Assembly: GCA_027624335.1 (NCBI GenBank)
Contig: JAQBWV010000026.1
Location: 1 to 41,922 of the forward strand
Source of the DNA: Planctomycetota bacterium
Lineage (GTDB): Bacteria > Planctomycetota > Planctomycetia > Planctomycetales > Planctomycetaceae
Length of the DNA stretch: 41,922 nucleotides
Reading direction: 5' to 3'
Numbering within the stretch: the stretch's first letter is position 1; each line of letters starts with the position of its first letter. Positions 9,202 through 18,324 of the stretch are shown here, one piece after another. The position numbers and the translations under genes are program-made. The notes beneath the pieces are model-generated. The model made no database searches. It worked only from the letters and a program-made list of their open reading frames with translations, and had not been told where the DNA came from.

Positions 9202-10380
9202 TCAGATCGCAAAGTGCTCTTCCGCAGCGGTGACTCGTTTCAAAGCGACCTCGTCAACGGAAACTCCCAGCCCAGGTCCAGTCAGCGCTGGAGCCAGACC
9301 TCGGTAACCGAATGTGAGGTTTTCGCGAGTAAGTCGTTCCTTCACGAGAAACGAATCAAAGCTGCCTTCCAGATAGCGAATTCCGCCTACGCTGGATGCA
9401 AAGTGGCGACCTGCCGCACTGAGAATGCCAGTCTCTCCGACCTGGCAACCAAGCTGGTATCCAAGTCCGGCTTGATGTGCAGTCGCGGCGATCTTTAAGG
9501 AGTTCAAAAAACCTCCGCACTTCGAAAGTCGAATATTGAAGAGGTCGCAGGTACCGTGTTCAATCGCTCGTCGTGCGTCTTCCAGACTGCACAGCGACTC
9601 GTCGAGCATGATCGGTGCCGACAGGCTGGAACGCAAAACCGACAGACCATCAACCTGCTCGTGGCGTACCGGTTGTTCGATTGAAGTGATGCCGAAATCA
9701 GCCAACCGTTGAAACTGTGCTTCGAGATTTTCACAATTCCAGGCTTCGTTGGCGTCGATGCGAATATCCATCGCCGCGCCGACTCGTCGCCGGATCCGTC
9801 GCAACGACACGGCGTCGTCGACACCTTCGACGCCAACTTTGACTTTCGTCTGGTGAAAGCCGAACAGGCGGATGAGCACGGATCGAAGTCGCTGTCGTAT
9901 CGGAGAGATGGACGTGATGACGGCACTGTAGCGGACTTGATCCTGCGATTGTCGAACACCCACTGCCGGTCCATACAACTTTGTGACGTCGGAAAGCGGC
10001 ACCCCGGTCGCCCGGCAGACGGCGTCAAGAATGCTCAACTCAACAGCGCAACGAATCGAGTTTCCAAAACAGTTTCGTGGATCATGTTGCGGTCGAGTCA
10101 GTGCAAACTTTTCGCAAAGTTCGACGGCGGCTTCGAGACTTTCGAGTTCCGCTCCCAACTGTTGAGGAAGCGGCGTCGCACGAAGGAGTTCAAACGCGGA
10201 ATCGATCGTTTCGCCCGTGACGTATTCACGAGGAAGCCCTTCACCCCAGCCTTCGGTTCCATCGCTCAGCACGCATCGCACAACCACGGAATCAGTCATT
10301 CGGCGAGCGTACGACGCGTGACGGATCTTTGTCTTCAAGGGGATCTGAACGTGATATGCAATCAGCTCGGCAATTCGCAC
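9202..10380 (-). CDS. Enolase-superfamily (MLE-subgroup) enzyme, dipeptide epimerase/cycloisomerase-like
   Basis: This 392-residue protein starts at a GTG (10378-10380) directly before the conserved MRIAELIAYHV N-terminus. The barrel shows a KVKVG (KxK) base motif on strand 2, metal ligands in RIDANEAW, SIEQPV and MLDES, and the strand-6 lysine in RLSKCGG. This set is characteristic of the muconate lactonizing enzyme subgroup, which includes o-succinylbenzoate synthases, muconate cycloisomerases and L-Ala-D/L-Glu epimerases. The substrate is not determined by these motifs. It follows the second superfamily member (10489-11568) on the same strand, 108 bases downstream, so the two may share a transcript. 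Confidence 0.85.
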   Translation of the reverse strand: MRIAELIAYHVQIPLKTKIRHASYARRMTDSVVVRCVLSDGTEGWGEGLPREYVTGETIDSAFELLRATPLPQQLGAELESLEAAVELCEKFALTRPQHDPRNCFGNSIRCAVELSILDAVCRATGVPLSDVTKLYGPAVGVRQSQDQVRYSAVITSISPIRQRLRSVLIRLFGFHQTKVKVGVEGVDDAVSLRRIRRRVGAAMDIRIDANEAWNCENLEAQFQRLADFGITSIEQPVRHEQVDGLSVLRSSLSAPIMLDESLCSLEDARRAIEHGTCDLFNIRLSKCGGFLNSLKIAATAHQAGLGYQLGCQVGETGILSAAGRHFASSVGGIRYLEGSFDSFLVKERLTRENLTFGYRGLAPALTGPGLGVSVDEVALKRVTAAEEHFAI

Positions 10381-10488
10381 TGGGGATACCCATCCGTGTT
10401 CGGAAGTCGCAGTAACACAGTAGATCAGAACTCTACTTGCCGGACATTCCGAAGGCCATCGCTATACGGCGTGAGGACGCCGTCCGCG

Positions 10489-11568
10489 TTAGCCGATTGA
10501 GTAATACTCAAGTTTCTCGACGTCGCCATCGATGCCAAGGCCGGGCGCGGTGGGAACTCTCATTCGCCCGTTCTGGATCGTGAACGGTTCCTTGAGAATA
10601 TCGTCGGCGAGTCCGAAGTACGTGCAGTCATTGGCCAGCGAGTACGCCGGGCACGCGGCGGCGATGTGCAGCATGGCAGCGGTCTTCGGGCCGAGGTCGT
10701 GGCCGCAGTGCATGATGCAGGGGATATCGGCTGCTTCGCACAGATGTCCAATCTTAACGCACGGCAGAATCCCGCCAGCGATGTGAGTGTCCGGCAGGAT
10801 GTGCGAAGCGGCACCGGCGAGAAATATACTCATCACGGTATCTGGCCCTACAACGCTTTCGTTCAGCGCGATCGGTACGGAAGTCTGCTCCCGCAGCCAC
10901 CTGGCATCTGACAAGGGTTCAGCGGGAATCGGCTGCTCGAAGTATTCGAGATCGTAGTCTTCAAGTTGCTTCGCAAGCTCTGCAGCCTGTTGAGGTGTGT
11001 AAGCACGATTCGGATCGATCCGCAGTTTCAGCCTGCCGCCGACTGCGTCTCGAATTCCTCGAACCATGTCGAGATCTTCCTGAGCATCCGAACCCGCTTT
11101 GGTCTTCAGCGTTGTGAAACCCTGTTCGACATACAGCGATGCGATCTCGCCAGCACGTTCGTAAGTCTGGATGCCCATGCAGGCGGCCAGTTCAATTTCT
11201 TCGCGAATTACGCCGCCGAGTAATTGCGCGACCGACATGCCAGCGGCCTTGCCGGCGATGTCCCACATGGCGAGTTCCAGTCCGGATTTCAGACGGGAAT
11301 CGAACGGGCAGTTTCGATGGAACGAGGAGATGTTCAGAGGGTCTCGTCCGACAGTCCACTCAGTCGCTTGTTTCCGCATACGATTCAGGTCGAGCCCTGG
11401 CAGAAAGTTCAGATTACATTCGCCCCAGCCGTACAAACTCTCGTCAGTATCGATTCTCGTGATCGCTTTTGTGGTCGTGGAACTGGTACGAACGTGAGAG
11501 CGATAGGGAGCGATCGGAGCGATCTGCGGTACTTCGACCAACCACATGGAAACAGCAGAGTTCTTCAT
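10489..11568 (-). CDS. Enolase-superfamily (mandelate racemase-like) enzyme
   Basis: I place the start at ATG 11566-11568 (protein begins MKNSAVSMW), because the 45 residues available further upstream have no family character. The protein of about 359 residues has a capping domain with GWGECNLNF, a TLKTKAGSD base motif (KxK), and metal ligands in RIDPNRAY, EYFEQPI and ALNES. Strand 6 reads PDTHIAGG in place of the lysine motif of the neighbour. Strand 7 has MHCGHDLGP, so His-based chemistry of the mandelate racemase type is likely. Candidate activities are sugar-acid dehydration or racemisation. It is upstream of the MLE-type gene. Confidence 0.83.
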   Translation of the reverse strand: MKNSAVSMWLVEVPQIAPIAPYRSHVRTSSTTTKAITRIDTDESLYGWGECNLNFLPGLDLNRMRKQATEWTVGRDPLNISSFHRNCPFDSRLKSGLELAMWDIAGKAAGMSVAQLLGGVIREEIELAACMGIQTYERAGEIASLYVEQGFTTLKTKAGSDAQEDLDMVRGIRDAVGGRLKLRIDPNRAYTPQQAAELAKQLEDYDLEYFEQPIPAEPLSDARWLREQTSVPIALNESVVGPDTVMSIFLAGAASHILPDTHIAGGILPCVKIGHLCEAADIPCIMHCGHDLGPKTAAMLHIAAACPAYSLANDCTYFGLADDILKEPFTIQNGRMRVPTAPGLGIDGDVEKLEYYSIG

Positions 11569-11923
11569 ATTCGGTACTCGCCTCACAGATGAAAGTCTGG
11601 AATTCGGTCGGCTGACTGAGATAAGTACACGGGCTGAATACAGGAAGTGATTTTCCCCACGTCGCCCCTGACGTGACGAAGCCGTAACCACGATCGCAGC
11701 CACACACCCGTGTGTCGCAGCCAGAAAACTGCGAGTTTCTGACGGTGGACGGGACGGCCAAGCGTACCGGCTACTTTCAACAGATGCGCGCAGGCGACCG
11801 GATCTTCGGAAACGAGTTCAGGCGAGTGGTCGGTAAGAACATACCAGCACGCAGAGCAAGCAAGTTCCGGATTCACTCGCGTGCGATTCGTGCTTGTATT
11901 GTGGTACATCTACTTCGCCTGGC
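11569..11923. other. Spacer between EF-G-like gene and enolase-family gene
   Basis: This stretch of about 350 bases lies downstream of the minus-strand EF-G-like gene and upstream of the next minus-strand gene. Open frames here have no family-like composition. It should hold a terminator for the first and a promoter for the second, but I see no strong hairpin with a T-run. Confidence 0.4.
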
Positions 11924-14011
11924 TTAATGGTCTTCCTCTTCGACATGCTTCGCGGCAGCAATGATCCTGGGCTGCTCGTTGGCCGGCACAACTTCGTAGT
12001 GGCTTTGCTCGATTGAGTAAGAACCTTGTCCGCCACTGATGCTCGAAAGTTGCCGGGCATAGTCTTGAATCTCTGATAGCGGAGCACACCCTTTTACGAC
12101 GGTGTAGCCACCCGAAGCGGCATCCATGCCTTCCATGCGTCCTCGGCGAGTTGTCAGGTCCGATGTTATGTCCCCGAGATATTCGGCAGGGATCGTAATT
12201 TCGATATGCACAATTGGTTCCAGTAGAACTGGCCGGGATTTCATAAAGACCTCCCGGAAACAGATGCTGGCGGCCATTTTGAAAGCCGTTTCATTGCTGT
12301 CGACGGGATGGTCTTTTCCGAAGTGTAAAACTGCCACGCAGTCCTGAACGTGAAAGCCGGCAAGAACTCCTTTAGTCATTCGATCTCTGACACCCTTTTC
12401 GACAGCCGGAATAAACTGGTTGGGAACGGAGCCTCCCGAGACACAATCGAGAAATGCGAAATTGAATTCCGGATCGTAGTGGTACTCCCGCAAGTGGTCG
12501 AAACGAGCCTTCGTGAAGTACTCCTCGGGATTGATGTCTCGCGGCAGCGGATAGACCTTCATGTGGACTTCGGCAAACTGACCGGAACCACCAGACTGCT
12601 TCTTGTGCCTGTAGAAACCTTCCGCCTCGCCGATGCATGTCTCGCGGTAGGGAATCTTCGGAGTGTGGTGTTTGATGTTGACCCTGTCTCGCTTCTGCAC
12701 GCGATCCATAAGAATCTGCAGGTGCAGTTCGCTCATGCCGTGAACGACCATTTCGTGTGTCTGTTCTTCCCGCGTGATGGAGAATGTCTGATCCTCTTCG
12801 ACGATCTTCGCGAGCGCACCTGAAAGCTTCTGCTGATCGGCACTGGTCATCGGCTCGACCGCCCAGCCGACCATCGGTTTCGGGAAGGCGATCGGCTTCA
12901 TGCTGCGGTCGCCGAGTGAATCTGAAGTGTGCAAACCATCGACTTTGACTGCAGCGACGATGTCTCCGGGAATCGCTTCCAGTACCGCTCGGAGATTGCT
13001 TCCCTGTATTTCGTTCAGCGCGCCGATCTTGACCGCCTGTTGAGTGCTGACATCGTTGACCACAGTGTCGCGCTTGAGGGTTCCTGAAAAGACGCGGACG
13101 TAATTCATCTTTGCAACGAACGGGTCAATTCGAGTTTTGAACACCTGCGCCAGTAATGGCCCGCTCGGATCCGGAATGATCGCCGTGCCGTCTTCCGTTC
13201 GACGTTGAATGTCATCTGGAGACGGACACAGGTCAGCGATCCCGTCCAGAAGTTCGTTGACACCGATGTCTCGCTTGCCGCTGACACAGAAGATGGGAAT
13301 CAAAGTCCCGGCGGCGACCGCCTTCGGAATACCGGCTCGAAACTCGTTCGGAGTGAGTTCCAGAGTCTCCATGTAACGTTCCATCAACTCGTCGTCAGCT
13401 TCGACAATGCAGTCTCGCAATTCGTCCGTAAATGAGGCCGGGTCGACCACACCAGGACCAGTTGGCTCCAGAACTTTGACAACAGAGCTGAAACCTCTGC
13501 CAACCGAGTTGGGGACGTTGATCGGAATACAGTGGCTGCCAAAGACGTCCTGAAGTTCAGCCAGGTCGCGATCGAAGTCGATATTCTCCTGACCAAGCCG
13601 GTTCAGAATGATGATCCGACCAAGTCCAAATTCGCCTGCCATCTCAAACGTACGACGTGTGTTAACCTCGATGCCAGCCGAAGCATTCACAATGATCGCG
13701 GCGGTCTCGACCGCTTCCAACGCTCCGGCAACCTGACCTAGAAAATCCGGATAGCCAGGCGTGTCGACAATGTTGATCCGTTTTCCATGATGTGTCAGGT
13801 GGCAGACGGAAGACGTGATAGACGATTTGCGTTCCTTCTCTTCTTCGTCGGTATCAAGCAGGCTGGAACCGTCGTCGACCGAACCAGCACGGGAATTTTC
13901 ACCGGCCTTGAAAAGCAAGAGATCGGCAAGCGTTGTCTTCCCGGAATGCCCATGTCCCACAAGGGCAATGTTGCGGATGTCTTTCGTCCTGTAATCTGTC
14001 ACGTTCTGCAT
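11924..14011 (-). CDS. Elongation factor G-like translational GTPase
   Basis: This 695-residue protein has all EF-G regions: a GTPase domain (about 10-280), a domain II beta-barrel, and domains III-V with the C-terminal VVKGCAPLSEIQDYARQL region. The P-loop reads GHGHSGKT (residues 19-26) instead of AHVDAGKT. G3 is DTPGYPDF instead of DTPGHVDF, and G4 is NRLG at 137-140 instead of NKxD. These changes place it with the EF-G paralogues (EF-G-like/EF-G2 group) and make it unlikely to be the housekeeping fusA, which would normally sit with rpsL/rpsG. It may work in ribosome recycling, stress translation or another step. A GGAAGG precedes the ATG at 14011. Confidence 0.85.
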   Translation of the reverse strand: MQNVTDYRTKDIRNIALVGHGHSGKTTLADLLLFKAGENSRAGSVDDGSSLLDTDEEEKERKSSITSSVCHLTHHGKRINIVDTPGYPDFLGQVAGALEAVETAAIIVNASAGIEVNTRRTFEMAGEFGLGRIIILNRLGQENIDFDRDLAELQDVFGSHCIPINVPNSVGRGFSSVVKVLEPTGPGVVDPASFTDELRDCIVEADDELMERYMETLELTPNEFRAGIPKAVAAGTLIPIFCVSGKRDIGVNELLDGIADLCPSPDDIQRRTEDGTAIIPDPSGPLLAQVFKTRIDPFVAKMNYVRVFSGTLKRDTVVNDVSTQQAVKIGALNEIQGSNLRAVLEAIPGDIVAAVKVDGLHTSDSLGDRSMKPIAFPKPMVGWAVEPMTSADQQKLSGALAKIVEEDQTFSITREEQTHEMVVHGMSELHLQILMDRVQKRDRVNIKHHTPKIPYRETCIGEAEGFYRHKKQSGGSGQFAEVHMKVYPLPRDINPEEYFTKARFDHLREYHYDPEFNFAFLDCVSGGSVPNQFIPAVEKGVRDRMTKGVLAGFHVQDCVAVLHFGKDHPVDSNETAFKMAASICFREVFMKSRPVLLEPIVHIEITIPAEYLGDITSDLTTRRGRMEGMDAASGGYTVVKGCAPLSEIQDYARQLSSISGGQGSYSIEQSHYEVVPANEQPRIIAAAKHVEEEDH

Positions 14012-14078
14012 CCTTCCTGAAGAGGGTTAGACCCGGTTGTGAATCATCGGGACTCGACGGATCGAATTCCCGTCAGTG

Positions 14079-14105
14079 CAGTCGCAGCAGTCGCAGCAGT
14101 CGCAG
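14079..14105 (+). repeat. Three perfect copies of a 9-bp tandem repeat
   Basis: CAGTCGCAG is repeated three times without interruption, just upstream of the EF-G-like start (minus strand) and before the small hypothetical gene. Such a microsatellite-like tract can vary by slippage. Confidence 0.8.
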
Positions 14106-14133
14106 TGCCCGAAGACCGGGCGAGTGAGCGATC

Positions 14134-14592
14134 ATGATGTGCGACAAAATCTCATTTGGCAACGACATTTTTGCTGGGCTGGATTGGCGGTCGGTAATCC
14201 AGGTGACTTCGGAAAGCATTACAACCTGGGCAACGGACCGAATGTGGGATGCAGCAAGTGCTTTTCTCAATGTCGCAGCAGCTCCTCAAGAATCACGGAA
14301 TCCACAACCAGCAGAGTATCGCACAATGATCGACTGCCGAGACTTCATTCCTAAGCAGACGTCGGGACCAGGGTTCTTTTCCTCGGCTCAGTATCAATCG
14401 TTTGATGCGGCGGTACTGGCAGCCAACGCGTTCGCCGACGGCCAATCGGGCAGAATCCTGAACGTTGAAACCGTCGTCCTGCCGAATGTGTGGGATACAT
14501 CCGAAGGCGGAACGACTGACGTGTCGATTAGAACATCGGGCGATGTGTCGTCGACGTGGCACCAGTTCATCCGCGTCTGGTACGAGCGTTGA
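14134..14592 (+). CDS. Hypothetical protein
   Basis: This is an open frame of 152 residues that I do not recognise by name. Codon use resembles its neighbours, and the last half (for example SSAQYQSFDAAVLAANAFAD and RVWYER at the end) reads like a compact globular domain with aromatic residues. No signal peptide, membrane helix or metal motif is evident. ATG codons at 14134 and 14137 are both possible. It is divergent from the EF-G-like gene and 120 bases upstream of the DUF1501 gene, so it may be in one transcript with that gene. The antisense frame at 14293-14604 is less convincing. Confidence 0.55.
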   Translation: MMCDKISFGNDIFAGLDWRSVIQVTSESITTWATDRMWDAASAFLNVAAAPQESRNPQPAEYRTMIDCRDFIPKQTSGPGFFSSAQYQSFDAAVLAANAFADGQSGRILNVETVVLPNVWDTSEGGTTDVSIRTSGDVSSTWHQFIRVWYER

Positions 14593-14712
14593 CGTGTCTC
14601 GCATCTCGATCAGCCTTGCGGTGTATCCCGCCGGGTCTGATACTGGCCTGTTCGTTTTCTAATGACGTTCGAAGACACTGAATTCAGCGCCTCAAAAAGA
14701 CAGGATTGCTCG

Positions 14713-16059
14713 ATGGGCATCTGGAAAAATTGCGAAGGAACGACACGCCGCGATTGCCTCAAACTGGGGCTCGGCGGATTCTTTGGAACGGGTCTGGTCA
14801 ACGCGCTTCGCCATCGGGGTCTGAGTGCGGATTCCGTTCGAACGATCGCACCGACGGCGAAGAACTGCATCCTGATCTGGATGGATGGAGGACCGACTCA
14901 CTTCGAGACATTCGATCCAAAACCGGATGCACCCGCTGAGATACGCGGCGAATTCGAACCGATCGCTACGCAGCTGCCGGGCGTTCATTTTTCAGAACAC
15001 ATGAAGAAGCTGGCGTCGATTAACGACCGCTTTTCGCTGATTCGATCAATCCGGCACAACCAGGGAAATCATGGAGCTGGCAACCACTACATGATGACCG
15101 GTGCTCCGCCGCGAATTCCTGTGGGCTGTGGGGCGTTCGTCAGCTTCCACCCGAGTATCGGATCTGTGGCTGCCAAAGAACTCGGGAACGACGACGGTCT
15201 GCCTGCCTATTTTTCTCTGGCCAGCATGTCGCGATCAGGAGGCCCGAACTTTCTCGGAGCGAAGTACGCACCATTCGTCGTGGCCGGCGATCCCAATTCG
15301 AGCAGCTTCCGGGTTCGTGATGTTGCATTGCCCAACGGATTGACGTCCGACGGTTTCCAGCATCGATCGAACCTGCGAACGCTGGTCGATAAATTGCCTC
15401 GAATCAACGAGGAAGCGGCTGGTGACCCGGTACTTGCTCTGGACGAATACTACCGACAAGGCTTCAACCTGATCACATCTCCGGCAGCTCAGCAGGCCTT
15501 CGACATTCACAAAGAGCCGGACCAGGTGCGAGATCGTTTCGGGCGTGACGCGTTCGGCCAGCGCTGCCTGCTGGCACGGCGACTCGTCGAAGCCGGGGTC
15601 CCCTTCACGACGATCTACGATGGCGGTTGGGACCACCACAGCAACCTCTTCAACACATGCCGCACCCGACTCCCGAACTGGGATAATTCAGTCGCGACAT
15701 TGATTGAAGATCTGGACGAACGTGGTCTGCTGGACTCGACGCTGGTTCTGGCGCTGGGAGAATTCGGTCGCACGCCGAAGATCTCGACTCTTTCCGGTCA
15801 GACCACAGGCGGTCGTGATCACTGGGCGAACGCCATGTCTGTACTGATGGCCGGCGGTGGAACGCCAGGCGGAGTCGTTGTCGGAGCAACCGATAAGAAC
15901 GGCTACTCCGCCGTCGAACGCGTGCTCTCGCCCGAGAACTTTGTTTCAACGATCTACACAAAACTCGGCATCGACCCGGACCGTGTTTACTACACCCCGC
16001 AAGGTCGACCGGCGCACCTGGTGAGCGACCCGACGCCAATCGACGAGGTAATGGGTTAA
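14713..16059 (+). CDS. DUF1501 domain-containing protein with twin-arginine leader
   Basis: This 449-residue product starts at ATG 14713, chosen over the ATG at 14662 because an AGGA precedes it and the family N-terminus (MGIWKNCEGTTRRDCLKLG) begins there. The RR-D-C-L-K-L motif and following glycine-rich hydrophobic segment indicate a Tat export signal. The body has the DUF1501 landmarks CILIWMDGGPTHFETFDPKP over two lines of the barrel, NHGAGNHYMMTG, GQRCLLARRLVEAGVPF, GWDHHSN, LALGEFGRTPKIS and GRDHWANAMSVLMAGGGTPGG, and it ends normally. DUF1501 proteins resemble alkaline-phosphatase/sulfatase folds, but their substrate is unknown. It is the only intact copy of three in the window. Confidence 0.92.
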   Translation: MGIWKNCEGTTRRDCLKLGLGGFFGTGLVNALRHRGLSADSVRTIAPTAKNCILIWMDGGPTHFETFDPKPDAPAEIRGEFEPIATQLPGVHFSEHMKKLASINDRFSLIRSIRHNQGNHGAGNHYMMTGAPPRIPVGCGAFVSFHPSIGSVAAKELGNDDGLPAYFSLASMSRSGGPNFLGAKYAPFVVAGDPNSSSFRVRDVALPNGLTSDGFQHRSNLRTLVDKLPRINEEAAGDPVLALDEYYRQGFNLITSPAAQQAFDIHKEPDQVRDRFGRDAFGQRCLLARRLVEAGVPFTTIYDGGWDHHSNLFNTCRTRLPNWDNSVATLIEDLDERGLLDSTLVLALGEFGRTPKISTLSGQTTGGRDHWANAMSVLMAGGGTPGGVVVGATDKNGYSAVERVLSPENFVSTIYTKLGIDPDRVYYTPQGRPAHLVSDPTPIDEVMG

Positions 16060-16186
16060 ACGTCGGGCCAATCGCGAAATAGTTCGCCAACTGTTTTGTC
16101 GCAGAGTTCAGGTTCGAAACGGGAACATCCAGAGGGCTGTAGTCGTCCAGAATTTCTCTCGATGACTTCGTCACGCAGAGCCTGAC

Positions 16187-17722
16187 CTACGGCTTGCGCC
16201 ATTCCCGGCCTGAGCGGGACAGCAGGCTGTTCACTGCCTGCGGGCCCCAGGTTCCGACCTGGTAGAACTCCGGCTGGTAAGCGGCAGATTCCCAGTGGTC
16301 GAGAACTGGCTGCACGAATCGCCAGGCGGCTTCCAGTTCGTCGCTACGAGTGAAGAGGGTCGAGTCCCCTCGCAAAACGTCGAGCAGCAGTCGCTCGTAG
16401 GCTTCGGCCAGTCCGTGAGGATACTGATACTTAAGCCGCTGCGGCTCGAGATCGTACTGGTGGCCAGGGCGTTTGACCGAGCAGGACAGCGTGATCGACT
16501 CTTCAGGCTGAATGCGGAAGACCAGCGAGTTCGGACGCGAGCCCACCAGTCCGCAGATGTCGCCGTCACACTCGACCGTCGAAAATGGATGCAGTGGCGG
16601 CAGTTTGAACTGGATGGCAATTTCCGTCACTCGTTCGGGAAGACGCTTTCCAGTCCGCAGGTAAAACGGGACGTGAGCCCAACGCCAGTTGTCAACGAAA
16701 ACTTCCATCCCGACAAAAGTCTCACGACGCGAATCCGGAGCGACGCGATCTTCCTGGCGGTAGCCGTTGACCGCTGCTCCCTGGACAGTGCCGCCAACAT
16801 ACTGGCCGCCGATTGCCCACTCATTGATGTTCATGCTGCCCGGCCTGAGAGATTCCAGCACTTTGACTTTCTCGTCGCGAATCTGATCACCCAGAAAGAC
16901 CGCTGGCGGTTCCATTGCAACCAGACAAAGTAACTGCAGCACGTGATTCTGCAGAACGTCCCGCAGTGCTCCCGACTGGTCGTAATATCCGCCGCGACCG
17001 GACTCGATCCCCTGAGCTTCGGACATCGTGATTTGAACATGGTCGACGTGGTGCCGATTCAGTAGTGGCTCGAAAATCGCGTTTCCGAATCGGAACAACA
17101 GAATGTTCTGAACCGTTTCTTTGCCGAGGTAATGGTCGATGCGATAAATCTGCGATTCCGCCAGCAGTCGTCCGAGCCCCGAACTCAGTTCCTGTGCTGA
17201 CGACAGATCCCGTCCGAACGGCTTTTCAACGACGACGCGCAAACGATGAGGTTCGTCGTGGGCGGGCTTGAAGCCACTCTCGCACAGATTCTGCACGGCA
17301 GGCAAAAACAACTGGGGAGCCGTTGCCAGATAGACGACACGGCTTGCAGCAATGCCTGTCCCAAAGAATTGAGCTTCACTGGCTTCCACGCGGGCATGGA
17401 GGTCGCAGTAACCATCAACCGTGTCGATGTCGAGCGAATGGTAAAACAGACGCTGAGCGAACTTCTGCCATTGATCATCGGGGATCTCACCGAGTCGCCC
17501 GTGCTTCGAAACGGCGATGCGCATTTCGTGGCGAAACTTTTCGTCGGATTTCTCTCGCCGCGCCACACCGAAAATCGGCGAGTCGTCCGGAAGAAATCCT
17601 TCCGACCAGAGCGTGAAGAGAGCGGGCATCAACTTCCGGGACGTCAGGTCACCAGATGCTCCGAAAATCAGAATCGAGTGACGCTGGCTGTCCGAGTTGG
17701 GAAGCGGGTCGGCAGCGGTCAT
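16187..17722 (-). CDS. zwf: Glucose-6-phosphate 1-dehydrogenase
   Basis: It oxidises glucose-6-phosphate to 6-phosphogluconolactone with NAD(P)+, the first step of the oxidative pentose phosphate pathway. The product has 511 residues from ATG 17722; an in-frame TTG lies 24 bases further upstream at 17746. The dinucleotide loop is GASGDLTSRKL near residue 20. The substrate-binding active-site motif RIDHYLGKE with its catalytic His is present, as are VVEKPFGRDL and the C-terminal WRFVQPVLDHWE region. The length agrees with bacterial Zwf. It is divergent from carB and convergent with the DUF1501 gene. No pgl or gnd is adjacent. Confidence 0.96.
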   Translation of the reverse strand: MTAADPLPNSDSQRHSILIFGASGDLTSRKLMPALFTLWSEGFLPDDSPIFGVARREKSDEKFRHEMRIAVSKHGRLGEIPDDQWQKFAQRLFYHSLDIDTVDGYCDLHARVEASEAQFFGTGIAASRVVYLATAPQLFLPAVQNLCESGFKPAHDEPHRLRVVVEKPFGRDLSSAQELSSGLGRLLAESQIYRIDHYLGKETVQNILLFRFGNAIFEPLLNRHHVDHVQITMSEAQGIESGRGGYYDQSGALRDVLQNHVLQLLCLVAMEPPAVFLGDQIRDEKVKVLESLRPGSMNINEWAIGGQYVGGTVQGAAVNGYRQEDRVAPDSRRETFVGMEVFVDNWRWAHVPFYLRTGKRLPERVTEIAIQFKLPPLHPFSTVECDGDICGLVGSRPNSLVFRIQPEESITLSCSVKRPGHQYDLEPQRLKYQYPHGLAEAYERLLLDVLRGDSTLFTRSDELEAAWRFVQPVLDHWESAAYQPEFYQVGTWGPQAVNSLLSRSGREWRKP

Positions 17723-18324
17723 CCTGGTGTCTTCCGTGAATTGCAACGTTTTGGCCGGCGGCAGAAATCAGAGCGTGAGACAGGTCAATCGATGAACGTT
17801 GAGCGAAGGTTATCCGCCGGAACGCCGACCTTGCCAGCGATCGCGTCTCGGACATTTCGCGATTGATAGCCGCGGATGTTGCTGGCTCAGGCAGTGAGAT
17901 TGTTCGTGTTGCGTTTGTCGATGTGATCCTTCGATCTCTATGGATGCATGGCGATTTCGGAGCCATGGCATTATGCGTCGACGCAATCAGTGCTGCGGGA
18001 GTGGGCGGCTTGCAGGGGATGAATCACGCTGACTGGCCGGTCACACTGAGTTTCTCACGGGTTGAATCTGTGTCTCAGCTTGTTAACGTTGTCGCCACTT
18101 TGCGCAGACATTCAGGTCGGCGTTGTTCGGAATCACCTATCCACTCTGCAGAGCGAGAGTTGCGACGATTTTGCAGCTCCGGAGTTGTGTCTGAAACCGT
18201 TCACCGGGCTGACGATGTCTGAGGCGCTTCAACCGTCACGACTCCTGCTGATTTGATGCGGGATTGCTCTGCGCAGGGGTCAAAATTCGACGTTCACTCA
18301 ACTACCGTGCAGGACGACATTGCC
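17723..18324. other. Divergent intergenic region zwf/carB
   Basis: About 600 bases separate the starts of zwf (minus) and carB (plus); promoters of both must be within. I see no gene here and no convincing core promoter or riboswitch fold. If carB starts at the ATG at 18256, the region is 70 bases shorter. Confidence 0.5.
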
